Assembly: GCA_964493475.1 (NCBI GenBank)
Contig: CAZBNS010000017.1
Coordinates: 1 to 24,170, forward strand
DNA: 24,170 nt
Direction: 5' to 3'
From: CALXSC01 sp964493475
GTDB lineage: Bacteria; Pseudomonadota; Alphaproteobacteria; Rickettsiales; UBA1997
Below the pieces are notes generated by a model, which did not search any database, was not told the DNA's origin, and saw nothing but the letters and a program-made list of their open reading frames with translations. This document shows positions 15,773-23,653 of the stretch, one piece after another; the first letter of the stretch is position 1, and each line of letters opens with the position of its first letter. The position numbers were made by a program, and so were the translations under genes.

Positions 15773-16807
15773 TTAATAAAAATTATTTCCCACATTAATA
15801 AACATTGCTGGATTGTATCTTATATCTTTATCTCTGATTATTTCATAATGCAAATGATGTCCTGTGCTTCGTCCAGTGCTACCTTGAGTACCTATTACGT
15901 CGCCTCTTTTTAATTGGTCGCCAACTTTTACATCATAATTATTAAGATGTCCGTAAAGAGTTTTTATTCCATATTCATGTTCTAAAATTACAGTTTTGCC
16001 ATATCCACCCTTGGTTCCAATGAATATGACTTTACCATCGGCTGGAGCTCTTACCTTGGCCATATAAGAGCCAACTAAGTCTACACCGTGATGTTCTCTT
16101 ATAGTTTTTAAAAATGGATCCAATCTTTTTCCATATTTGCTGCTTGTGTAAAGACTATCTATTGGCTCAGCAAAAGGCATTGCATTTATAAAGTTTTCCA
16201 ATTCACTTAAATGAGCGATATTATTATCTAAAGTTTTTTTAATAACTATTGAGTCAGCAACATCTTCATCAATTGCTACATTATCGTCTATTAAATCATC
16301 AACTGTGTTATAAGAGACCAATTGCACATTATCTAGCCGTAAGTTGTCTTTTATTGATTTTAAATTGTCAATTCTGCTAGCTAACTCTAAATTCAAAGTT
16401 CTCGTATTATCCTTAATTCTATTTAATACCAACTTTATATCACTTACTTCGGAAATATCAGAGTTATTAATATTTAAAGCATTTTCATCAACAGTTGCGA
16501 ATCTGTCATATTTATTTAAAGAAAATAAAAATTCCCTAACATTAATTATATTTTTATTAAATAATATTAACTCGGACAACAATTTTTGTTTTACTGATTC
16601 TAAGTTCACGATTCTTTCATTTTTTTCAAGAATCTCGCTCCTCATCTCAAAATATTTAATAGTTGCAAATGAGGCCCAAAAAACTGCCAATACATTCCAT
16701 ACTAGGAATATAGCACCAATCTTTCTGGATTTTACACCACGATCTGATATACAAATAACATCTTTTTCCGTTATAAGATTTTTTATTTTTGAGAAAAATT
16801 TATTCAT
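15773..16807 (-). CDS. M23 family (LytM-type) membrane-anchored peptidase
   Basis: The 344-residue protein has a cytoplasmic N-terminus, one membrane helix (about 32-50), a coiled-coil region (about 53-165), an acidic linker, and a C-terminal LytM domain (about 215-340). The zinc site is complete: H239 and D243 in HHGVD, H287 in YGHL, and H318/H320 in GHHLHYE. Because the ligands are intact, it is more likely an active peptidoglycan endopeptidase than an EnvC-like activator. Layout resembles alphaproteobacterial M23 proteins of cell elongation or division (for example DipM- or LdpF-like), but the exact orthology is not clear. It would cut peptide cross-links in the periplasm. It implies that this bacterium keeps a peptidoglycan wall. 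It is transcribed alone, divergently from the MacB-like gene. Confidence 0.9.
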   Translation of the reverse strand: MNKFFSKIKNLITEKDVICISDRGVKSRKIGAIFLVWNVLAVFWASFATIKYFEMRSEILEKNERIVNLESVKQKLLSELILFNKNIINVREFLFSLNKYDRFATVDENALNINNSDISEVSDIKLVLNRIKDNTRTLNLELASRIDNLKSIKDNLRLDNVQLVSYNTVDDLIDDNVAIDEDVADSIVIKKTLDNNIAHLSELENFINAMPFAEPIDSLYTSSKYGKRLDPFLKTIREHHGVDLVGSYMAKVRAPADGKVIFIGTKGGYGKTVILEHEYGIKTLYGHLNNYDVKVGDQLKRGDVIGTQGSTGRSTGHHLHYEIIRDKDIRYNPAMFINVGNNFY

Positions 16808-16834
16808 ATAACTAAATTAATTACTAATAATAAT

Positions 16835-16861
16835 ATTATATTGTATATTTAAAAAAGTCAA
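16835..16861 (-). promoter_or_regulatory. Promoter of the M23 peptidase gene
   Basis: On the minus strand TTGACT (16861-16856) precedes a perfect TATAAT (16840-16835) with a 15-base spacer, shorter than ideal. Transcription would start about 20 bases before the ATG. Confidence 0.5.
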
Positions 16862-16980
16862 GTTTATAACTAAAAGTGTTGTGTTTATTGATGTCAACGG
16901 TATATATTGATATATAAATTAAGTTGTGTTTAATATATAAATTAATTTGGAAATTATGTGATTGAAAATAAGTATAAATG

Positions 16981-17014
16981 GTTCCTCTTTTGCAAAACAC
17001 GACAAAGGGAGCTA
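16981..17014. repeat. Short palindromic repeat between divergent genes
   Basis: GTTCCTCTTTTG and the end CGACAAAGGGAGCTA are imperfect inverted copies related to the other repeats. It sits in the 348-base divergent gap of the M23 and MacB-like genes; apart from the two promoters, the remainder is AT-rich with a repeated ATATAAATTA motif (about 16911-16945). Confidence 0.4.
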
Positions 17015-17096
17015 TTCACAAATAAAATTTTAGTAATGAGCTTATCATAGCAATTGTTCTAAGCCGCCTTCAATTTATATCAATATAAAATTACTT

Positions 17097-17125
17097 TTGA
17101 CTTTAATTAATTATATTTTTATCAT
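17097..17125 (+). promoter_or_regulatory. Promoter of the MacB-like permease gene
   Basis: TTGACT (17097-17102), a 17-base spacer and TATCAT (17120-17125) match the sigma-70 consensus at 5 of 6 positions in both boxes. Transcription would begin about 25 bases before the ATG at 17156. Confidence 0.6.
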
Positions 17126-17155
17126 CTCAATACAAATAATTAATAGTATATTAAA

Positions 17156-18379
17156 ATGATATTGCCAATGTTAAAAGAAGCTTGGATTTCAATAATATCA
17201 AATAAATTGAGGTCTTTTCTTACTATTCTTGGTGTTGTGATTGGTGTATGCGCTGTCGTTTTAATGGTTGCTACAGGGCAGGCGGTTCAGTTGGAAATTG
17301 ATAAACAGTTAGAAGGCATTGGTGGAAATATGATGTTGGTTGTTCCGGCTTCGTCAAATAGAGGTGGTATTCATAGTGGAAGAGGTGGTAGACCAACTTT
17401 AACTATGCAGGATATGGTGGCCGTAAAAGCTATTGAAAATGTTATTAATGTAGCTCCTTTGGTAAGATCAAATTTTCAAGTCGTTGCTGGTTCTAATAAT
17501 TGGAATACAAATGTTTATGGAACTAATACGGAATATCTGGATATTCATAGTTTTAAAATAGCAAAAGGAAATATGTTTTCAGAAAGAGATGTTTATTCTG
17601 GCAGCCCATTTGCTGTAGTTGGCCAAACTATAGTTGATAAGCTATTTCCTTATGGTGAAGAACCGATTGGCAAGGATATAAGAATAAAAGGCGTTCCTTT
17701 TAAAATTATAGGTGTTTTGCAAGCAAAAGGTGCTGATAGTGCGGGAAACGATCAAGACGATGTAATATTGCTGCCGGTAAAGTCATTTAAAAGCAGGCTT
17801 ACAAGCAATGCTTTTCCAGATAGGGTTGCTATATTCTTTATAACTTTTGATAAAATTGAAAACATGAAGATTGTTGAAAGGAGAGTCCAAACATTGTTGG
17901 AGGTAAGGCATAAAATACCGGTAAATGGGGATCCTGATTTTGAGGTTGTTAATTTAACAGAAATGGTTCAAAAAATTAGTATGATTGGGCTTATTTTGAC
18001 AATTTTATTAGCGTCTGTTGCTTCTATATCGTTATTTGTTGGAAGTATAGGAATTATGAATATGATGCTTACTTCCGTTACAGAAAGAACAAAAGAAATT
18101 GGAATTAGGAAGGCCATTGGCGCTCCAAATAAGAGTATCTTATTTCAATTTTTGATAGAATCGATTTTAATATCAACAATAGGAAGTTTATTTGGCATGC
18201 TATTAGGAATTATTTTATCACAACTTGGCGGCCATATGTTTGATAAGGCTGTTCCAATTAGTGTTATAACTATTATGATTTCAATCTTTGCTGCGGTATT
18301 TGTAGGCATAGCATCGGGTATAGCCCCTGCAATAAAGGCTACAAAATTAAATCCAATAGACGCTTTGAGGTATGAATAA
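17156..18379 (+). CDS. MacB/FtsX-type ABC transporter permease
   Basis: This 407-residue inner-membrane protein has the MacB permease architecture. The first membrane helix (about 20-40) follows 'NKLRSFLTILGVVIGV', a motif typical of this family. A large periplasmic domain (about 41-275) contains a Gly/Arg/Ser-rich loop (68-80) and 'MVAVKAIENVINVAPLVRS'. The C-terminal FtsX domain has three helices (about 278-400) with 'ERTKEIGIRKAIGAPNKSILFQFLIES' and the ending 'ATKLNPIDALRYE'. Such proteins work with an ATPase (the N-terminal half of MacB, or a separate LolD/MacB-like protein) and often an adaptor, moving lipoproteins, peptides or drugs by mechanotransmission. Neither an ATPase nor an adaptor gene is adjacent, so the partners must be elsewhere. 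Substrate unknown. Confidence 0.88.
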   Translation: MILPMLKEAWISIISNKLRSFLTILGVVIGVCAVVLMVATGQAVQLEIDKQLEGIGGNMMLVVPASSNRGGIHSGRGGRPTLTMQDMVAVKAIENVINVAPLVRSNFQVVAGSNNWNTNVYGTNTEYLDIHSFKIAKGNMFSERDVYSGSPFAVVGQTIVDKLFPYGEEPIGKDIRIKGVPFKIIGVLQAKGADSAGNDQDDVILLPVKSFKSRLTSNAFPDRVAIFFITFDKIENMKIVERRVQTLLEVRHKIPVNGDPDFEVVNLTEMVQKISMIGLILTILLASVASISLFVGSIGIMNMMLTSVTERTKEIGIRKAIGAPNKSILFQFLIESILISTIGSLFGMLLGIILSQLGGHMFDKAVPISVITIMISIFAAVFVGIASGIAPAIKATKLNPIDALRYE

Positions 18380-18474
18380 AATATAATAATTTTCATTAAT
18401 TACATTTTTAGTTCATATTGTTGAGTTTTATTATATTGTAAAATTAAGAAACTATTTTAATCAATTTTAATAAA

Positions 18475-19350
18475 TTATAAAGAATCCTCAAACAATTGAG
18501 ATTTATATTTATTTTTAAAGATTTCTGACGTATCTTTGGCCCTATGTTTAAAGATTATTGATAAAACTTTTATATTTTTGTTTATGTAAGTAAATAAAAC
18601 GACATTTTCCAGTATCTGTTTATCATTTAAGATAATATTTAAAAATTTTATGTTATCCACCATGATTTCAAGAGCTTCTACATTTTTCTTCATTATTGAT
18701 AGTGCAATTAGATTTCTAATGTGTTCTTCATCGCATTTTGAAAATAATTTTTCGTTTGAACAAAGTTTTTGAAATTTGCTATTTTGTCTGTTTGATATTA
18801 GGTAAATTAAAATTGATTGAATACATTTTCCGTCTATTTCTTTATCTATATATTCGTTTTGCAAGACAATGTCGATTAGTGAGTCTTTGTTTTCTTGGAC
18901 TAGCGAATAAATTAGTAAAGAAATATTTCCTTTTGCTAGTTTTTCATATAATTTTTTTTCATGAAGAAAGATTTTTATTAGTTCATAATTTTTTCTGTTT
19001 AAAATTAATAAAAATAATTGTGGAACATCTAAAAAATAACATCTTATGTCGTCATAATAATTATAAAATAATGCTTTGAATAACTCGCTATTATTATTTA
19101 TTATGGAGTGCTGAACTATATTTAGCCCGTTTTCATCATAAACTAATTCGGCTCTTATACTATCGCTGGTTATTATTCGTTTTATAATATCATAATTTCC
19201 TTTTTTTACGGCTTTAAATAATATGTCTGATATTATTTTGTGCAATTCTTCAGTTTTTGTTTTTAACTTAAAGGCATTTTTATTATTTGGACGAATTTTA
19301 CTTAGTAAAGATATATCCTTAATAATCTTATTTAATTTTATGCCAAACAT
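18475..19350 (-). CDS. Ankyrin-like repeat protein, tandem paralog B
   Basis: The 291-residue protein has no signal peptide and consists almost wholly of helices in pairs of about 30-35 residues, with ankyrin-like signatures such as 'LFKAVKKGNYDIIKRIIT', 'DENGLNIVQHSIINNNSELFKAL' and 'NRKNYELIKIFLHE'. The canonical ankyrin turn (G-TPLH) is degenerate. It is clearly related along its whole length to the gene immediately upstream; shared blocks include ILF.AVK, DENG.NIV and NELF. Translation starts with an excellent AGGAGG, and only 11 bases separate it from the upstream stop. Ankyrin proteins bind proteins, and in intracellular bacteria many act as effectors; nothing here shows export, so that role is speculative. 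Confidence 0.7.
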   Translation of the reverse strand: MFGIKLNKIIKDISLLSKIRPNNKNAFKLKTKTEELHKIISDILFKAVKKGNYDIIKRIITSDSIRAELVYDENGLNIVQHSIINNNSELFKALFYNYYDDIRCYFLDVPQLFLLILNRKNYELIKIFLHEKKLYEKLAKGNISLLIYSLVQENKDSLIDIVLQNEYIDKEIDGKCIQSILIYLISNRQNSKFQKLCSNEKLFSKCDEEHIRNLIALSIMKKNVEALEIMVDNIKFLNIILNDKQILENVVLFTYINKNIKVLSIIFKHRAKDTSEIFKNKYKSQLFEDSL

Positions 19351-19361
19351 AGTTCCTCCTA

Positions 19362-20180
19362 CTATTGTTTTCTAATAAGTTTTAAATCATTCGTTTCATT
19401 ACTATAATTTTTTGTTAAAGATTCCATAATAATTAAATTCTTCCTATTATTAGCTAATTTAGCTATATTTCTTATTATGGTTTCGTCTAATCTGCCTAAC
19501 GCATCTATAAAATATTGATTTGAGAGCATTATTTCTATGGATTTTTCATTTCCGCTCAAGATTGATAATAAAAACAATTTTTCAATTTCTTGGTCTTGAA
19601 GTTGATTTATTAATTTGGGATAAGAAAATATTAGTTTTAAATTATCTAATTTATTATGCGAAATTAAATATAAAACAGAGGCCTGTATATTTCTTGAATC
19701 TAAACAATCTAAAAAATTGCTTATAATAAGTTGAATAATATCATTTTGCTTATATTGCGTTGCCTTAAATAAACATTCAACCACATTTTCTTTTTTTAGA
19801 GATTTTTTAAAGTTTTTTAGGAAAAATTTTACCAATTCAAAATTTTCTTTCTTAAAAGCTATTGTGAATAGTTCGGGAATATCTCTAAAATAATAATCTG
19901 TTAGATTATATAAGTCATATAAAGAGTAAAAAAGCTCATTATTTGAATAAAATAAACTATATTCTACTATATTATATCCATTTTCATCGGTTAAATCTTT
20001 TTTAGAAATGTAATGCGATGATAAAATTTTTGTTATTATATATTTATCGTTGTTTTTAACGGCATTAAATAGAATTTTTGATAATTGTTCATGCAATTCT
20101 AACAGCTTATGTCTTTTTTCATTCAAATCAATATTAGTGCGTTGTCTAATGTCTTCTATATTTTTCAATAGTTTTTCCAT
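19362..20180 (-). CDS. Ankyrin-like repeat protein, tandem paralog A
   Basis: The frame is open from 20267, but that would overlap map. The ATG at 20180 is preceded by AGGAG at the right distance and is chosen, giving 272 residues beginning MEKLLKNIEDIRQRTNID. The protein is helical, soluble and Lys/Asn/Leu-rich, with ankyrin-like units: 'LFNAVKNNDKYIITKIL', 'DENGYNIVEYSLFYSNNELFYSL', 'FKKENFELVKFFLKN', 'NEKSIEIMLSNQ'. It is a diverged duplicate of the next gene. It follows map by 28 bases and is probably cotranscribed with it. Its function is unknown. The duplicate pair and the unusually strong ribosome sites suggest selection for high translation. Confidence 0.7.
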   Translation of the reverse strand: MEKLLKNIEDIRQRTNIDLNEKRHKLLELHEQLSKILFNAVKNNDKYIITKILSSHYISKKDLTDENGYNIVEYSLFYSNNELFYSLYDLYNLTDYYFRDIPELFTIAFKKENFELVKFFLKNFKKSLKKENVVECLFKATQYKQNDIIQLIISNFLDCLDSRNIQASVLYLISHNKLDNLKLIFSYPKLINQLQDQEIEKLFLLSILSGNEKSIEIMLSNQYFIDALGRLDETIIRNIAKLANNRKNLIIMESLTKNYSNETNDLKLIRKQ

Positions 20181-20208
20181 ATCGCACTCCTGTAAATTAC
20201 AAAATAAC

Positions 20209-20997
20209 TCATTTATAAGGAGGACAAGTGTGTCCCTTATTTGATAAAGTAAAAATTTCCACACCATCTTTTTTTACAGCCATTGTGTGTTCGAATTGGG
20301 CTGATAAGCTTTTATCTCTTGTTGTTGTAGTCCATCCATCTATTTTACTAACTAAAACTTCATATTTTCCTGCATTTACCATTGGTTCAATTGTAAACAC
20401 CATTCCCTCTTCTAAAATCAAACCTTTTCCTTTATTTCCATAATGCAAAATTTGCGGTTCATCATGAAACTTTTTTCCAGTTCCATGTCCGCAAAAATCT
20501 CGCACTACAGAAAATCCTTCTTTTTCTGCGTGTGTTTGAATAGCATATCCAATATCACCAAGAGTATTGCCCGGTTTGACTTGCTCTATACCTAGCATTA
20601 AACAATCATAAGTGCATTGCGTCAGTCTTTTTGCTTTTATTGACGGATTTCCAGCGTAATACATTCTGCTGGTATCGCCATAATACCCATCTATAATAAC
20701 AGTTATATCTATATTTAATATGTCCCCATCTTTCAATTTTCTATCATGGCTAGGTATTCCATGGCATACAACATGATTAATAGAAATGCATGTTGGTTTT
20801 GGATAACCATGATAGCCTAACGGTGCAGGAATTGCTGACATTTCCTTCATTTTCTCATGACACAAATCATCCAAAAATCCGGTTGATACTCCAACATCCA
20901 CGAAATCAGTTATATAGTCAAGAACATCAGCAGCTGCTTTGCCTGCTTTTCTTAATCCTTTAAAATCTTCTTCCGTATATATTGGGACATTAGACAT
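20209..20997 (-). CDS. map: Methionine aminopeptidase, type I
   Basis: This cytosolic metalloenzyme removes the N-terminal Met from new proteins after deformylation. The 262-residue protein has all five metal ligands of the family: D97, D108, H171, E204 and E236, plus the substrate histidine H79 in CHGIPSH. Other landmarks are 'GDILNIDITVIIDGYYGDTSRMYYAG', 'CGHGTGKKFHDEPQI', 'GMVFTIEPMVNAG' and 'AQFEHTMAV'. Length and order are those of bacterial type Ia enzymes (about 264) without an N-terminal extension. It leads a minus-strand unit with the two ankyrin-like genes and is divergent from galU. Confidence 0.96.
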   Translation of the reverse strand: MSNVPIYTEEDFKGLRKAGKAAADVLDYITDFVDVGVSTGFLDDLCHEKMKEMSAIPAPLGYHGYPKPTCISINHVVCHGIPSHDRKLKDGDILNIDITVIIDGYYGDTSRMYYAGNPSIKAKRLTQCTYDCLMLGIEQVKPGNTLGDIGYAIQTHAEKEGFSVVRDFCGHGTGKKFHDEPQILHYGNKGKGLILEEGMVFTIEPMVNAGKYEVLVSKIDGWTTTTRDKSLSAQFEHTMAVKKDGVEIFTLSNKGHTCPPYK

Positions 20998-21025
20998 TTA
21001 AAAACCTTTATATCTTGTAGAACTA

Positions 21026-21053
21026 ATTTTAGAGGAGATATTTTTTAAATCAA
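21026..21053 (-). promoter_or_regulatory. Putative promoter of the map unit
   Basis: On the minus strand TTGATT (21053-21048), a 16-base spacer and TAAAAT (21031-21026) resemble a sigma-70 promoter. Transcription would begin about 20-25 bases before the map ATG. Confidence 0.45.
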
Positions 21054-21168
21054 GATAAATTGCGAAATATTATATATATTATTATAGTTCCCCTTTATCC
21101 TTTATACCTTTTATTGAAAAATAAAAATATTTAATTAGCATTCTGGCAGTTTCAATAATACAAATTTT

Positions 21169-22068
21169 ATGAAAAATAAAAAGGTTAAAACAATAGTATT
21201 TCCCGCAGGCGGACTTGGTACTCGTTTTTTACCAGCAACAAAAGCAACACCCAAAGAGATGCTACCAGTTGCTGAAAAACCATTAATTCAGTACGCATTT
21301 GAAGAAGCTATGGAGGCCGGAATAGAAAGATTTATCTTTATTACTGGAAGAAATAAAAACTCAATAGAAGATCATTTTGACAATAACTTTGAACTCCAAA
21401 CAATACTTTCCACCAATAATAAAAATGGAATGTTAGAAAAAACAATCGGTTGGTTGCCACCAGCTGGTCAAATCATTTTTATGAGACAACAAAAGCCATT
21501 AGGATTAGGACACGCAATATTATGCGCTGAAAAATTTGTTGGAAATGAGCCATTTGCCGTTACGCTTGCTGATGAATTGTTTTATAAAAAAGATTTAAAC
21601 ATCTTAAAAGAAATGATAAATATTTATAAAAATATTGATGAAAAATGCAATTTAGTAGCAATTCAACAAGTTGAAAAAAAAGATGTTTCAAAATATGGAA
21701 TTATATCGCCAGCAAAAGATTTTGGAAATTATTTAAAGATTAATGATATGGTTGAAAAACCAAAGCCGGAGAATGCCCCATCAAATTTATCTTTAACTGG
21801 AAAATATATATTTGAACCAGAAATATTCAATTATATTAAACAAACCGAAGTTGGTACTGGTGGCGAAATTCAAATCACCGACGCTATGAAAAAAATGTTA
21901 AAAGATTTTTCTGCTTATGCATATAAATTAGACGGTGAAAGGTTCGATTGCGGAAGTTTAGCTGGTTATTTAAGAGCAAATATTGCTTTCGCATTGAATA
22001 ATGAAGAAACCAAGGAAAATACAATAAAAATTATTGAAGAATTTTATAATAAAATAAATTCCAAGTAA
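21169..22068 (+). CDS. galU: UTP-glucose-1-phosphate uridylyltransferase
   Basis: This cytosolic enzyme makes UDP-glucose from UTP and glucose 1-phosphate, feeding lipopolysaccharide, capsule or glucan synthesis. The 299-residue protein has the nucleotide-binding loop PAGGLGTRFLPATKATPKEM (12-31), 'KPLIQYAFEEAMEAGI', 'QKPLGLGHAILCAEKFVG' (108-125), a metal site in VTLADELF (131-138, where many homologs have ADD), 'VEKPKPE', and the closing 'GERFDCGSLAGYLRA'. These separate it from the RmlA-type glucose-1-phosphate thymidylyltransferases. It is transcribed alone, divergent from map. A half copy of the palindromic repeat (about 21084-21101) lies in the shared upstream gap. No clear Shine-Dalgarno precedes the ATG. 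Confidence 0.95.
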   Translation: MKNKKVKTIVFPAGGLGTRFLPATKATPKEMLPVAEKPLIQYAFEEAMEAGIERFIFITGRNKNSIEDHFDNNFELQTILSTNNKNGMLEKTIGWLPPAGQIIFMRQQKPLGLGHAILCAEKFVGNEPFAVTLADELFYKKDLNILKEMINIYKNIDEKCNLVAIQQVEKKDVSKYGIISPAKDFGNYLKINDMVEKPKPENAPSNLSLTGKYIFEPEIFNYIKQTEVGTGGEIQITDAMKKMLKDFSAYAYKLDGERFDCGSLAGYLRANIAFALNNEETKENTIKIIEEFYNKINSK

Positions 22069-22101
22069 AATTACTATATAATTTTTGCTAATTGAAGTTT
22101 T

Positions 22102-22174
22102 ATAGCCCCCCTTTGTTGTTCTGCAACATTTACCCTCAAGGATGGGAAATATCTGAAGGACAAGGGGGCTATTA
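22102..22174. repeat. Palindromic repeat downstream of galU
   Basis: ATAGCCCCCCTTTGTTGTTC and the end GAAGGACAAGGGGGCTAT are inverted copies. The middle contains ACATTTACCCTCAAGGATGGGAAAT, the same block as in the arms of the 75-212 element, so this is one arm of that element closed on itself. It may also terminate galU. Confidence 0.65.
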
Positions 22175-22230
22175 TATAATGACATTAAATAGCCCAAGTA
22201 CATAAGTATTAAAATTATTTAAAATAATTG

Positions 22231-22259
22231 TTGACTAACCTCTTTTTTTATACTATAGT
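22231..22259 (+). promoter_or_regulatory. Strong sigma-70-like promoter
   Basis: TTGACT (22231-22236), an exact 17-base spacer and TATAGT (22254-22259) each match consensus at 5 of 6 positions. Transcription would start near 22266, about 250 bases before the next start codon, so it makes either a long leader or a small RNA. Confidence 0.65.
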
Positions 22260-22265
22260 GTAATT

Positions 22266-22514
22266 ACGAGAGTGTTAATAAATTTTATGAATTTAGTTAA
22301 TAATGGACATTTAGAGATTCTTTTAAGCTTGTTAAGCGATGTATCTCTATATGCTTTCTGCTCTTGGTTTACCATCTTCTTTAATATGTATTTTCTCCCA
22401 AGAGGGAGATTAATGCAAAACATATGACTTTATTAAGTCTGTGAATTAAAACAAAAGTTTGAAATTCAGAATTAAAAAAACAAATAAATAAAAATAAAAT
22501 AAATAGGTAAAAAT
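22266..22514 (+). promoter_or_regulatory. Long structured 5' leader or small RNA
   Basis: The stretch has no convincing open frame but several pairings in order: AGAGAT (22313-22318) with ATCTCT (22343-22348), enclosing GCTT-GTT-AAGC; CTCTTGG (22361-22367) with CCAAGAG (22398-22404); TCTCCC (22394-22399) with GGGAGA (22404-22409); and GACTT-TATT-AAGTC (22426-22439). The second and third pairings use overlapping bases, so they exclude each other, as in attenuators and riboswitches. No T-run follows the GGGAGA hairpin, so control of translation or a separate small RNA is as likely as termination. I do not recognise a known RNA family. Confidence 0.35.
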
Positions 22515-23630
22515 ATGGCTGATGTAATAGGCCAAGCGGGAGATACTTTGTATCCAGCCCCGACTTTATGTACAGCTCCGAGATCTGCGGTTTTAGTTGA
22601 TAGAAGGCATGAGGAATTAATAGAGCTGGCAACACATTATCAAAAAACTAGTGAGAAAGTCATTTCCACACAGTCGCCGAATGTATTGGTGAATCAAATA
22701 ATTAGACAGATGAAGGAATACAGAGATACAATAACCTTTGCAATTCCTTATAATCCATCATTCATAGGACCCAAAAAGGGTCGTAGTGAAGAAGATGGTT
22801 TAGATATTGCAACAAGAATATCTCTTGATAATATACATGATTTTGCTAATAGAGTTGCAACAATTACTGGCAAAAAAGTTTCTTTCATACTGTTATATGA
22901 TTCTGCTTTATCATTAGGGATTTGTGAATTTAACATTCTTAATCCTGCAGATTACTTGACAGGTGTTCAAGCCATACACGAATATAATAGAAAGCAAAAT
23001 ACAGACAGAGTCCAAATAAGAGAATGGGATACTGTGGCCGATAGCATGCTTGGATTTCAACAGAGGCCAGAATTTGTTGAAAGTGGCGAGTTAGAATCGG
23101 CTTATGAGGCACGATTAAAAAAATTAAAACAAGTATTTGGTGAGGATGGAAGAGCATCATTAAGAGCCTTTGTTAATAAGCAAATTCAAATAATGCAAGT
23201 TGAAGCTAATTTAAGTGCAACAGACCATAAACAAGCTTATGAATGGATAAAAAGAACATTCGGTATAGATTCACTAGAAGAAGCAAGAAGAATAGCTCTT
23301 TCAATAGAATTGTTTAAGAGAATGGATGCAAAAGAAAATGTCGGCCAAATTATTAGATTATCGCCGCACGTTAAAGATGAGAAAGAACTTTGTAAATATG
23401 GTTTTGCATTTTTCCCTAGGACTTGTATAATGATAGAACCTTGGGTTGGCAATGTCGTTGCAAGGCCAGATCGTAGTTTTGTTTTAGATACACATAAAAA
23501 AGAACGTTCATTTGAAGAAGCTCTACAATTAGAAAAAGAAAGAGTTGAAAAGGAAGCAAGAAGAGCCGAAGCCGAAAGAAAACAAAAAAAAGGATCTCAG
23601 CAAATGTTAGGACGGATTTTGAAAGAATAA
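22515..23630 (+). CDS. Unknown protein, faint Dit1/PvcA (isonitrile synthase)-like core
   Basis: The 371-residue protein has no signal peptide or membrane helix. AGGT lies at a workable distance before the ATG. Residues about 55-170 show an alternating alpha/beta pattern, 'DTITFAIPYNPSFIGPKKG' (71-89), 'DIATRISLDNIHDFANRV' (97-114), 'KVSFILLYDS' (121-130), that recalls the Dit1/PvcA family, which makes amino-acid isonitriles; there the corresponding stretches read roughly 'i.f..P.fP.Ks', 'ae..aL..l..f' and 'v.i.sDg'. The match is by eye and weak; key residues cannot be verified. The second half is helical and ends in a Lys/Glu/Arg-rich coil (about 332-371). A strong promoter and structured leader precede it. 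If it is not an isonitrile enzyme, I cannot place it. Confidence 0.6.
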   Translation: MADVIGQAGDTLYPAPTLCTAPRSAVLVDRRHEELIELATHYQKTSEKVISTQSPNVLVNQIIRQMKEYRDTITFAIPYNPSFIGPKKGRSEEDGLDIATRISLDNIHDFANRVATITGKKVSFILLYDSALSLGICEFNILNPADYLTGVQAIHEYNRKQNTDRVQIREWDTVADSMLGFQQRPEFVESGELESAYEARLKKLKQVFGEDGRASLRAFVNKQIQIMQVEANLSATDHKQAYEWIKRTFGIDSLEEARRIALSIELFKRMDAKENVGQIIRLSPHVKDEKELCKYGFAFFPRTCIMIEPWVGNVVARPDRSFVLDTHKKERSFEEALQLEKERVEKEARRAEAERKQKKGSQQMLGRILKE

Positions 23631-23653
23631 AAATAGAGCCAATAATTTATAAA

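Noticed and set aside
20181..20267. N-terminal extension of the upstream ankyrin-like paralog
   Set aside because: It would overlap map by about 59 bases, whereas the ATG at 20180 has a proper AGGAG site.
22381..22635. 84-codon minus-strand frame across the leader and the start of the gene at 22515
   Set aside because: It overlaps the start of a convincing plus-strand gene and has no recognisable domain or ribosome site.
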